DNA from: Purshia tridentata
Lineage: Eukaryota > Streptophyta > Magnoliopsida > Rosales > Rosaceae
Assembly (NCBI GenBank): GCA_003254885.1
Contig: QANT01004601.1
Coordinates: forward strand, 1 to 53,824
Length of the DNA: 53,824 bases
Direction: 5' to 3'
Below the pieces are notes generated by a model that was not told where the DNA came from, searched no databases, and saw only the letters and a list, made by a program, of their open reading frames with translations. Every line of letters begins with the position of its first letter. Within the stretch, counting starts at the first letter, position 1. The translations under genes were made by a program, and so were the position numbers. This document shows, piece by piece, positions 12,501 through 22,527 of this stretch.

Positions 12501-13200
12501 TTTGGAAGATTCATGTTGGGTGCAAAATCTTGAGATTCCTTGCTTTCTGAGTCACATGACTTTCCGCTTGGCATGATTAAAATAGTTAAGATGATATATA
12601 TATAGGGGGGGCCTAGGGGGGGAAGGACAATATGCAAGTTGGCTAATTATAAGGCTTATGAATGGTGAAGCTTTGCTTAGCTAATGTTGTCTCCCATAAG
12701 GCATATATGCTCACAATTTAAAAACCTGTTGAGTCACTTTACTACAATCTTAATTTCCCTAAATAAATCCATTGCCTCATCAGCTCTAGTGTCACTTTAC
12801 CAACATAGATGTGGCTATTAAGACAAAGATGTTGCGCACAATCTTAAATGTGAAAGAGACTTGCCAAGTGGTTTTGTCATCATGATAAAGGATAATTAAG
12901 TCTGAGGCTGAGTTATAAACTTCAACCTTCTAAATTTAGATTTGGGTGATCGAGTATATTCTGAATTATATGATATATTCAGTTTATAAATGATTGCATG
13001 TATTAAGATTTTTGTATGCGATGAGAAAGTTATTACCCACTTACACGTGAAACTTCTATAACATGTTTACTCATCTAGACTTCCTCTTAAATCAAATGTA
13101 AACAAAAAACCAAATATTGAAACCAACTGCTTCAATGCAAACAATTAACAAACACCATAGGTCACATGTGAATGATCGACATCTGTTGCTAACAAGGCAT
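9541..13200. other. Gene-free AT-rich intergenic region
   Basis: No coding region is supported. The sequence is AT-rich with homopolymer runs and two short open frames (10797-11051 minus, 10989-11183 plus) that lack family resemblance. An odd G run interrupted by CCTA lies at about 12606-12621, and a CT run at about 12448-12463. Confidence 0.6.
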
Positions 13201-13208
13201 GGCACACT

Positions 13209-13438
13209 TATGATCACATGCATTGCTAAGTTTTTGAACTCCTTGTAAGAACACATATATGCAATTCAAACAGACAAGTGGTGTGTCTATATTTATAAAT
13301 AAAAACACCTTAAAATCCATGTAAAATGTTGTGGTTAAAAACATAAAGGTGAAGAAAGTAACACACTTCACTTGGGATGCAAATGATGACTTTAATACTT
13401 TATCTAGCTAGTTGTTAACTTTTTGGTTCAGTACTGCA
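13209..13438 (+). repeat. Dispersed direct repeat, copy A (second copy at 18664)
   Basis: About 230 bp that match, with gaps, the segment 18664-19023 in the same orientation. Shared blocks include TATGATCACATGCA at the left end, CTTAAAATCCATGTAAAATG in the middle and GACTTTAATACTT near the right end, finishing at TGGTTCA. The last block contains the stop codon (13430-13428) of the truncated response regulator on the other strand. No terminal inverted repeats or coding capacity were seen, so the class is unknown. Confidence 0.7.
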
Positions 13439-15485
13439 TTTTGGTCCTACCACTATGTATACCAGAAAATGCATGTCGAAAATATTCAGAATCTGGAATG
13501 CCTAAAGATGCCATCATATCATCTTGTTGCTTTGCCTCACTGCTAATTCTTTTAAGGTACAGCCTATATTTCTGCAACAAACAAAAAGATAAAATTATAT
13601 AGCAAAGCTTCTTGAAACAGAAAATAAAGATTGTTTGTGCTGCATATATATATTCATACCTGGAGGTGGCTTGCCACATTTTCTCTTGTAAGATTTTGAA
13701 CACCCATCAATTCTAGAATCTGTTTGGGTACAGCCCCTGCATCCAAACATATTTAAGAGAAGAAATTACTATAATTAAAAAATTAAAAAAAGAAGAAGCT
13801 TCTTTCATGAATGGAGTTTAGTAAAAAGCAAAAAGTATATATGACAGATTGAAAGAAGAACATACTGTCAATGCCCAACTGCTTAACAGCATCAACAAAC
13901 TGGCAATGCAGTTCAGAAGACCAAACAACCCGAGGCTTTTTCCGGGTCAAAACACCTCTTCCACTTCCACAATGAGACTTCTCCTCATTGCCACAATTAG
14001 TCTGCTCCTTTGAATCAACCTTATTTTTTTTCCTGATCACATGTTGCCAGATGTTCTTCAGCTGCTCGATTCGGACAGGTTTTAGCAGATAATCACAAGC
14101 TCCATGTGTGATTCCCTTCATCACAAGCTTGGTATCTCCATTTGCAGACAACACTAATTAAGAACATGTTTACATTTTATAGTTAATAAAGAATCCTAAA
14201 CTGGAAAAAGAGCTGCACAAGTACTCCTACAAGTCTACAAAAAGCCTGAGTCTAAAAAAAGGTCTACCAATAAATTGAATTTTTTAAGTTGTGAAAAAAG
14301 AAACACAATCCAAAACACAACATATATAGTGAAGGTCATGCACAATGCTGGTGTGTTTACTTATAACAGGGAGGTCCATCTCAAGGCCCACAAGCTCAAG
14401 CAACTTGAAACCATCCATGTCTGGCATATGAACATCACTGATAATCAGGTCAAACTTGTTCTTGTTTTCTCTTAACAACTTCAACGCCGTTCTTGCCTGA
14501 GTGGTAGACGTAACTGCAAATCCATTAGTGATACAGTAAACATATCTAAATATTTGAGGGAAAACAATCAAAAGTTCAGACGCAAAAACAACCATAAAAA
14601 CAGACCAACCAAGCATGATCCAATCAAGAGAATAAAAAAAGTATTATAGGATCCAATAAACAATGAACATACAAAAATTCAGTTTTAGTAATTATAGTAT
14701 CCAACAACGATTTGTTCTAGTCTCTTTTTGTCGGAGTACGTCCTGAATTAATTTCATGGATAACTGTTGATTAATTAGAAAAAAACATAATTGAGAATCC
14801 ATTTTCTGAATACCAGATCTCCTTTAGTCAACTATAATATCTAAGAGATAATCTTACTTCAAACCTTAAGATAAAAAACACGACTTTCTCAAAAATTTCT
14901 CAAAAATAATAAAAAAATATTTAAATAGAAATGAATATTACAAGAATGATAATTTTTTTGGCCATGAACAAGAATGATAAAGTCAAGGAGAAAATATAAA
15001 TTTGACTGACCAAATCTTTTGAAGAAAAACATATCTAAAAGAAAAAAAAAACACGACTTTCTCAAAAATAATAAAAAAAATTTAAATAGAAATGAATATT
15101 ACAAGAATGATAATTTTTTTGGCCATGAACAAGAATGATATAGTCAAGGACAATGACTGACCAAATCTTTTGAAGAAAAACATATCTAAGAATAAGACCC
15201 CAAATGCAAATCAAATCCTTAATCACACAGATACTGTATATTTACATAACCAAAGGAACCAACAAAATCTAAACAAAAACCCCATTTTGAAGAACAAAAA
15301 GAACAGAGTCACAAAGTTCCAAAAAGCCATGACTGAAAACCCAAAAGCAAACCATTATATTGGCACCGGCGAAGCAGAGTTTCTAAGAGAAAGAGGCAAG
15401 TGGGATCATCATCTACAACCAGCACACGCATTCCAATGGGAAACTGATCTTTTGGGTGATCACCAAGTGCCGGCTCAGCCATCAT
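13428..15485 (-). CDS. Truncated tandem type-B response regulator (receiver plus GARP)
   Basis: A shortened paralogue of the regulator at 4832-9072. Exons (minus strand): 15485-15353, 14513-14361, 14153-13866, 13736-13660, 13571-13428. All splice sites are consensus, phases match the paralogue, and exons 2 (153 bp) and 4 (77 bp) are the same length, giving an intact frame of 264 residues. The receiver keeps Asp71 and Lys120. The linker has lost 41 codons relative to the paralogue, including the acidic run and the NRKRK basic cluster. The GARP domain is complete, with small changes ([15 protein letters not shown]). Homology stops a few residues past the domain, and the protein ends about 25 residues later, so the whole activation domain is gone. 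It could bind DNA without activating, or be a decaying copy. Start could be Met1 or Met2 (15482). Intron 1 is enlarged by an internal duplication. Confidence 0.8.
14878..15187 (+). repeat. Tandem duplication inside intron 1 of the truncated regulator
   Basis: A unit starting ACACGACTTTCTC at 14878 recurs at 15051, a period of 173 bp. Both copies contain GAATATTACAAGAATGATAA and CTGACCAAATCTTTTGAAG. The second is slightly shorter (ending about 15187). It makes this intron about 300 bp longer than the matching intron of the full-length gene. High identity suggests a recent event. Confidence 0.85.
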
Positions 15486-15747
15486 TTTATTCTCAAACAG
15501 TGAACTTGAAAAACTTGGACAAGAGAATTGGAAGACAAAGAGATCGAATAGCAACAGATACAAGTTTGAGTTTTAAAGGCTAAAGCCTCTTTCTTTGGCT
15601 GCAAAGTCCTGTATTTATACATGAGGTGGATTCCAATGCAGAGAAATCAAAGGAAATAATAGAGGAATTATTCAATCAAGGAAACAATTTAGGCATGATT
15701 AATATTATGAATGCAACTTTACGTCATTTAACATTTATGAGACGGAA

Positions 15748-15945
15748 GTGATTAGCGGTAAGCATGGGATACTAATTATGAATGTCTCTCTCCTTCTCTT
15801 TCCCTTTCTGGTTTTTAGGGAGAGAGAGAAAGAAATAGAATCTGAACTATCCATGGAGGAAGAATTAGACTCTGTAGTAAACTTTGCTGAAATGGACCCT
15901 GTTTTTTCTGGGTTTGGTTTTTGGTAGAATCTCAAAATATGTATA
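15748..15945 (-). promoter_or_regulatory. Duplicated promoter block of the truncated regulator
   Basis: Matches 9250-9450 in front of the full-length gene. Between this block and the start codon, the truncated copy carries about 150 bp (roughly 15580-15745) with no counterpart in the other copy. The presence of the same upstream sequence means the duplicate was born with its promoter. Confidence 0.55.
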
Positions 15946-16856
15946 AAAATTTGGAGAAAATCTATATTTTGATGTCATACAAACACATTTAATAGTATCG
16001 AATCTATATCCAAATTAAGAAAAGATGAATCTTTCACTATTTAAGGATTACATATCTCTGCATGCATTATTCACATTGTAGAATTTTTCGAGCATTGATT
16101 TTCACGTTTTATTGTGTTTAACTTCAATTTATTGTTGTGCAAAAAAAAAACTTCAATTTATTGGGACTTTTAATCAAGAAACTCAGGAAAATACTATTTT
16201 CCCCTCTTAACATTTTTTCACCGACCCATATGGTATTTTTTTTTTTTTTTAATTACAGAGGAAGAGAAGGGAAGGGTTCAAATCCGATTGTATAGGAAAA
16301 GAGTTTTGTCCTCAACTAATTAGATTAACTAAATTAACAGTCATATTATAATTTATATCTTACTTAGCACATTATATGGAAAAGACAAATCATCTTAAAA
16401 AAAAAAAAAAAAACTTCATTAACTATAGTTGGAGCAAACCATGATAATCTAAAGTTGTTCTTACATGCGTCAATAATTGGTCTATAAAGTAATCCTTATT
16501 TTAGATCCCAATGTTGTTAATGAAGGACGTCAAAAGTCCCAAATCATTTCGCATTTGTAATTTATAGACCATGATATTTAGCATACTTATTGCTTGTAAA
16601 GCTTTTTTCATCAGTTTGTGAAACTGTACAATTTAAGAATTCTGATCAAATGAACAATGATTCGAAGCCTTTATAAGAATAAAAAATACAATACAAATAA
16701 ATGGAGAAATTTATTTATGTGACTTTAATATTTAGTGACAGACAAATTAATATAGTATCACGAATCTAATTAAATTATAATACAAATTTTCAAATAAATA
16801 ATAGTGGAATACTTGTGAAATTGTGGGTATTAATTTTCCCTTCATATCAGTCCCCG
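15946..16856. other. AT-rich intergenic spacer
   Basis: No gene is supported. It lies between the upstream flank of the truncated regulator and the 3' end of the chitinase. Long A and T runs occur at about 16141-16150, 16238-16249 and 16396-16413. Confidence 0.6.
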
Positions 16857-18101
16857 TTACTTCCACGCATTTGAAGCTGCCAAACAAGAAACAAAGCATT
16901 AAAATCAAAACTTGCTTCAAATGAAATAAAATAATTAGTGGATAAAATAGTAACGAATGCATTGTTTACCTTGGCTTGATAGAGTCCAGTCTTTGTCTTG
17001 GCCCAAAGCCCAAAAGAAGTATCCACCCAAGCCCAGTGACTTCGCGAATCGAACCTTCAACTTTACGGATCGGACATCATCATACCCGATCCAAGAGCTG
17101 CCCGAATAAGAATAATAAGACACTGTTTGGTTGTCAAATACAACGGTAGCAGTAGTTCGACTGTTAAAGTGAATTATTTGGTGATAAACCAAAACGCCAT
17201 CTCCAGGTCCAACACCCACTGCCTTTGCTCCAATCCCATTCACTTTCGGGTCCTGGAGCTCCCAAGTCCGCCCATATAAAGGCATGCCCATTACAAGTTT
17301 TTGGGGCGGTACACCCGCTTCGATCCACGACCCGATTCCATAGCTAGTACTAATATTACTCTTCGAATCATACAAGGCAGATTGCGCGCCTGTGAAATTT
17401 TCCCATGACCCATGATAATCAAAGCACATCGGACTGACCCAATCCACATATTTAGTTATAGCGGCCGCCGGATATGATCTGGGTCCGCCGTAAAAAGTAA
17501 ATTTTGAAGCATAATATACAGCTGAGGTTAAAAGAAGACGGCACTTGCCACTAATTCTAGCTTCGGAAACAATAGTTGTTTTCCATTGCTTGTACAACAA
17601 GGCAAGGTTTGACATGTCTTCATCATTAGCTGGAAATTCCCAATCCAGGTCCACACCATCGAACCCGAATTTTCGGGCTACTTGAATGGAGGAATCAATG
17701 AATGCTTGCCGGGTCAGCTTGGTACTAGCCATTTGTGAGAACACCGTTGCGTTATTGTTACCCCCTCCAATGGAGAGCAGGGTCTTGACGGGCGGGTTCC
17801 GGGTTCGGAGGGCGGAGATGAATTCGGGTATGTTTGTTTGGTCATATGGGGTGACATTGAGCTTGTATGAAGTGGGTTCGGGTAAGAGGAAGGCATATAA
17901 AATGTGGGTGAAGTAAGAGGTGTCTATAGAGGAAGCTGGGAATGAATTAAATGATGGCCAATAAGCTGCTCTGATTCCTTTTCCGGGTTGAACCGATGAA
18001 CCCGGTGATGCTGGATCCGAAGAAGTGGACTCACTGTGTTGAGCAATTGTGCAGAGGGTTACAAGAATGAGAAATAATGGCATGAATTTTGAGGTACCCA
18101 T
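16857..18101 (-). CDS. Class V chitinase (GH18), secreted
   Basis: Hydrolyses beta-1,4 bonds in chitin, usually in the apoplast or vacuole, as part of defence. Two exons: 18101-16970 and 16876-16857, with a phase-1 intron of 93 bp; the tiny second exon supplies the expected C-terminal ASNAWK after WTLSSQ. Without that splice the frame would run on to an atypical tail (GKQCIRYYFIH). The protein is 383 residues. An N-terminal hydrophobic signal peptide covers about residues 1-25. The GH18 barrel shows SIGGG (110-114), the catalytic DGVDLDWE (148-155, acid Glu155), MCFDYHG (225-231) and the late strand YFFWALGQDKDW. All catalytic acidic residues are present, and length fits plant class V enzymes. 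It has no lectin or kinase fusion visible. Upstream on the minus strand there is a clear TATA box. Confidence 0.93.
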
Positions 18102-18153
18102 GACTCTGATTTAGAGGTAAGAGACGCTTAGGATTATGAATCAGATGGTGTGC

Positions 18154-18162
18154 TTTTTTATA
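18154..18162 (-). promoter_or_regulatory. TATA box of the chitinase gene
   Basis: On the minus strand TATAAAAAA lies about 55-60 bp before the chitinase start codon at 18101, leaving a short leader of about 25-30 bases. Spacing and sequence fit a strong plant core promoter. Confidence 0.6.
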
Positions 18163-18663
18163 GAGCATATATGCAAATGATTACATATATATGATGGTAG
18201 AATCGGCAAGTTTTGTCACATTGCTTTTGTGTCAGGAAATTTGTGGTGGAAGTTTCCTGCTGCATAAATATGTTTGAACTTTGAATCTAAATTCAAAGCT
18301 AGTGGGGGTAGAACTTATCAAACACACACATATATATATATATATATATGCAGCCAACTACATAGAAACATTAGCAAGAATATTATATGGAGCTTTGAAT
18401 CAAAACTCATGAGGGGTAAGCTTCACTTGCAGTCCTTAAAATATAAATTAAAAGACTAGTCTATGCAGACAAAAGTGCTAGACTCTAACTTTGTCTCAAC
18501 TCCACTATGAGATATTTGGGGAGGAAATTAAAAAAATAGAAAATGGATAATTGGACTTATCTTACATTCCAATGCAGACCATTCTTTGAAGCATACAATG
18601 AATTTTCTAATTATTATGTGGTAGCCATTAAATTCTCGTCTTCAATTTGAATCATACATTAAT

Positions 18664-19023
18664 TATGATCACATGCACAGGTGCACTGCGTAGTACATAT
18701 AGTACATATATGTAATTATACTCCAAGCTTGTAAGACCACATATATGCAATTGAACTAGTCAAGTGGTACGTATAGTACATATAATTGCATATACAATTT
18801 GAATGCTAGTCTAAATTATTGAAATCCTAGCTTTTAAGACCATATATTTGGAATTGAACTAGTCAAGTGGTACATATAATACATATAATTGAATATAATA
18901 TCTTAAAATCCATGTAAAATGTAGTGGTCACAGGTGAAGATCAAGCGAAGCACTAACTTAGGATGCAAATAATGACTTTAATACTTCATCATCTAGATCG
19001 TTTTACTTTATGGTTCAATGCAT
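18664..19023 (+). repeat. Dispersed direct repeat, copy B, with an internal tandem
   Basis: Second copy of the repeat at 13209-13438, lying upstream of the chitinase. It is longer because a unit of about 65 bp, with GAACTAGTCAAGTGGTAC, occurs twice (about 18728-18793 and 18831-18897). The two copies flank the block holding the truncated regulator and the chitinase. No coding capacity. Confidence 0.7.
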
Positions 19024-21500
19024 ATATCTAATAAGCCAAGTTGCATGCCTTAGCTTGAAAGTGGGTACTTCTCAGTTAGATGTATAATATTATTTCCCAT
19101 TTTCCAATCAAACTGTCAAATATTATAAAAACGACTTCGCTGAAAGTCAAAACCAGAGAAGCAAATCCAGATAGCTAGCTCCTCTTACATTAAGATTGAT
19201 CTTATGATCTCTTGCATTAAATAGGCCACTTCATTAAGCAAAGTGAGCCTTTAACATGCCTACATATATACATTAAGCAATTAGAGGTTACGGCTAGCCT
19301 CTTAACGATGTAACCTAACCAGAGTTGTACCATACTTTAACTCAACCCTAACTCTGGTTAAGACACTAACCAACACCCACCTTTTACCTGGATTAGTTTG
19401 ACTGACGCAGCCTTTTATTACTGACATTTCCTTCAATTTGACTTTAGATATTTCTCCACAAAGTGAAGAAAAAGTCCACTAAACGAGTAATTGAGGAGTT
19501 GATGACTTGGTTAACATATGTTATTATGATCCACTCTCAACCACCAGTCATTTATTGAGACAGAGCAGGCAGGTCCAATGGGCCAGTCCTTAAGCCCAGA
19601 TTGGGCCCAAATTATCACAGATGTTTTTTTTAGTCAAGAGTCAATAGTTGAGTGGAACGATTGATTTGAGTTGTGCCTTGTCAAGTAGTTCAGGTGTTGA
19701 AAATAGTTTTACGTGGAGGAGGTGATGGATTGGAACTTCGTGGGTTCATCCTCCATTTGGCTATTTTCAAATATCTGAACTTTTATTTGGTAAATGTTAA
19801 AATATGAACTTAATTAGACAGACAAAGAGATCTCATAAAGAGATTTTGGTCCCATTTGATTTGACTATAAATGTTAAAATGTTACATAGAATCATATCAT
19901 ATGGGGTTGTCTTTTTCGCTTAAGCCAATGAGATTGAGAATTTCAGAGGGTAAAATTCCAAAACTCCACTCAGTCACTCACTCACTCACTCATACCCATT
20001 TTTATTCTACCAAACTTTTATGTGGGGTTATGATTGGGCGAAACAAGTTGCCTAAAAGGACTTTATGCCCCCGCCAATAATTATATATATTTGTAAATCC
20101 CAAAAGATTATACTTATCTTGGGGGTTTAACTTTCGAGATTTAGTTTAATATATTCTGTTTAATTAATAATTGCAGCATGAAACTCCACTATCATGGCAT
20201 ATTAAGCATGAGGAACTCCACATCAGCTTCGCCTTTTATCTGTCGGCCATTTGTCGCCATCTGTGCCATTGACAAATCATACGTTAATATTTTCTTTTCT
20301 TTTCCAAAAAATACGAACATTTAGCTTTATATGCGAGTGACCAACATTGGCTTTACCTGCCAACTTAATTCATTTATGTTTATTATTATTATTATTATTT
20401 TTTAGCAGAAGTTAGTTTATGTTTGCATTGCGTGCTAATAATCTATTACTGTAGAATCATGGATTTTTTAATTAAGTTAAAGATGATCATTAAAATTTAA
20501 AATTAGAGCCTAGCTAGTCGCTACACAATAGACAACAGCTAGTAGAAGCGATAAAATTGAGGAGGATATTAAAAAGAAAACATGCACTTATTGGCAATGA
20601 TAGTTAATTAATTATCCATGTAAAAGGACTAGCCGAGTAGTTGGTCATGAAAATGACAATTATATGCCAGTAATTCTCCACCCTACTTCAAACTTCAAAG
20701 AGAAGTAGAGATCATTAAAGCCCAAAAGGCCATTGGCAAAGGCCCTCTTTTCTTTTTCTTTTTTTGTGGTAGCTAAATCAAAGCAATTTCATCCTCAATA
20801 AGAAGATATCAATAATGGTGTGCCCAAAAATGAGATTATTATGAAACATTCAAGGAAAGTGATGACCCACGGAATGTGGTAAGGGCACACTCAATATGTT
20901 GGGGATGCAGTGCATGCCCTAGCCAGGGGTGGCACTGTGGGATCATCAATTGCATAGCTACTGGTCAATTCGCTAGATAACATGTATTTACTTATCACAT
21001 AATCATATAACAATCTTCACGTTTTATTCCTTATAAATACGAAATATGACAACTTTATTATGTATCTGAATGTGACGTCATAATAGTAAGTCTTTGTATT
21101 TTCATATATAAAATTATCGATGAGTAAACTTGTGCTCTTAAATCAATCTTGTTGAGGAAGGAAGAAGAAAGAGAAAGGAATTTTGAAAATTCCGCGTATT
21201 GTTGTAGAATTACCAAGACCTCCTCAAGTGTGTTGATGTGTATTATTGAGCAAATAGTCCTTCGTTCTCGATTTCATTTCAAGGGGAACAAGAAAACAAG
21301 ACAATGGAAAACGATAGTACTTTCATGTGAAAAAACTGCTCTTTCGTTTTTGTCCATTATATAAAAGTCTATATATTTATATTTGCTGCGCTATTGGATA
21401 GAGAGAGAGGTGAAAATAGTGGCATTGTTCCATGACAATAAGTGAACCTACCAAATATACTTTAAAGATCTAATATTTTAAAAGCTAGCACAAACAGTGA
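19024..21500. other. Intergenic region, no gene seen
   Basis: AT-rich spacer before the zinc finger gene. A perfect 10-bp stem, AACCAGAGTT at 19317-19326 and AACTCTGGTT at 19350-19359, could form a short hairpin. ATT repeats occur at about 20381-20399. The open frame at 19871-20080 has no family resemblance. Confidence 0.55.
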
Positions 21501-21515
21501 ACTCTTCCATTATCC

Positions 21516-21522
21516 ATATATA
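21516..21522 (+). promoter_or_regulatory. Putative TATA box of the zinc finger gene
   Basis: A TATATA motif in CCATATATACC lies about 135 bp before the start codon at 21655, compatible with a leader of around 100 bases. Based on motif and spacing only. Confidence 0.4.
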
Positions 21523-21654
21523 CCACAAAAACATTTTACTTTCCCCATCAATAAACTTTTTATTCATATCCCTCTGAGTTTTTGCTACCTAGCTAGCTAA
21601 TAGCTATCAAGTATCAACTCAATTGAGAAATTAATCAGAAATTGGGCTTCTGCA

Positions 21655-22527
21655 ATGGAACCACCAACTAGGAATTATGAGTCATGTCGACTGTCCTCTG
21701 CTCCAGAGGCTCTGCCTCCATGTCCAAACACACCAATTCAGGACCTAAGAGAAAGCAAGCAGAAACTGGTTGTTGAAGAAGATGAGGAGGATCAAAAAGA
21801 TCAAGAAAAAGAGATGAAGCCCAAAATCCAAATAGATCTGCAGCTCCCTAGTAAGGATTCAAATAGTGGGTCCAATCCAGAACTCAATCTCATTGATTCT
21901 CTGGACATGATGGGTTCATCAGAAACTAGTACTCCTCCTCTGCCTAATTCTGATGCTGCAGAGCCAAGAGTTTTCTCATGCAATTATTGCCAAAGAAAAT
22001 TCTACAGTTCACAGGCTCTTGGAGGACACCAAAATGCCCACAAAAGAGAGAGGACTCTGGCAAAGAGGGGACAGAGGATAATGGCCTCTGCAGCAGGTTT
22101 TGGGTACCCCTACAATTTTCACCACCATCATCATCAATATCATCAACAATATTCAAGCTTGGCTTCTCTGCCTCTTCATGGTGGTGCTTATAACAACAAC
22201 AAAGCTTTGGATATTCAGGCGCACTCAATGATTCACAAGCCCACTTCCCACATGTCATCTCCAATTGGGTTTGGGAGTTCTTATGGGCATGCTGGGTACA
22301 GGTCAAGACCGCTTATTGATCAACAACCAGCAATTGGGAAACTAGCAGCAGAAAACTTCCAAACGACATCGTCTAGAGGTGGTGCTGGTAGATTTGACAT
22401 GGCAAAGACCAAGGTGGGTTCCCAAGTCAATGACGAAATTGGTAAGTTTTGGATGGCAAATGGCAGTCGTTTTAAGAGTAGTGATCAGGAGGAATTGAAG
22501 AAGCTTGACTTGTCCCTTAAGCTCTGA
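21655..22527 (+). CDS. Single C2H2 zinc finger protein with EAR motif (ZFP1/3/4-like)
   Basis: A plant nuclear transcriptional repressor candidate, 290 residues, without introns as usual for this family. The single finger shows Cys109, Cys112, His125 and His129, with the plant-specific QALGGH signature (120-125) that contacts DNA. The C-terminus KKLDLSLKL (LDLSL at 284-288) is a canonical EAR motif, known in this family to recruit TOPLESS-type corepressors. A second hydrophobic stretch, PELNLIDSLDM (75-85), lies N-terminal to the finger, and an acidic/lysine region covers about 40-55. His156-160 form a five-histidine run followed by Gln/Tyr. Relatives act in ABA response, trichome or organ development; which applies here cannot be told. 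The ATG follows a short leader and fits the family N-terminus. Confidence 0.92.
   Translation: MEPPTRNYESCRLSSAPEALPPCPNTPIQDLRESKQKLVVEEDEEDQKDQEKEMKPKIQIDLQLPSKDSNSGSNPELNLIDSLDMMGSSETSTPPLPNSDAAEPRVFSCNYCQRKFYSSQALGGHQNAHKRERTLAKRGQRIMASAAGFGYPYNFHHHHHQYHQQYSSLASLPLHGGAYNNNKALDIQAHSMIHKPTSHMSSPIGFGSSYGHAGYRSRPLIDQQPAIGKLAAENFQTTSSRGGAGRFDMAKTKVGSQVNDEIGKFWMANGSRFKSSDQEELKKLDLSLKL

Noticed and set aside
16871..16882. TGAAGCTGCCA, the start of miR167
   Set aside because: Only 11 bases match, and they cover the intron-exon junction of the chitinase gene. No hairpin is present.
16747..16962. 71-codon minus-strand frame at the chitinase 3' end
   Set aside because: It overlaps the last intron and exon of the chitinase in another frame. 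The spliced ASNAWK end explains the region better.
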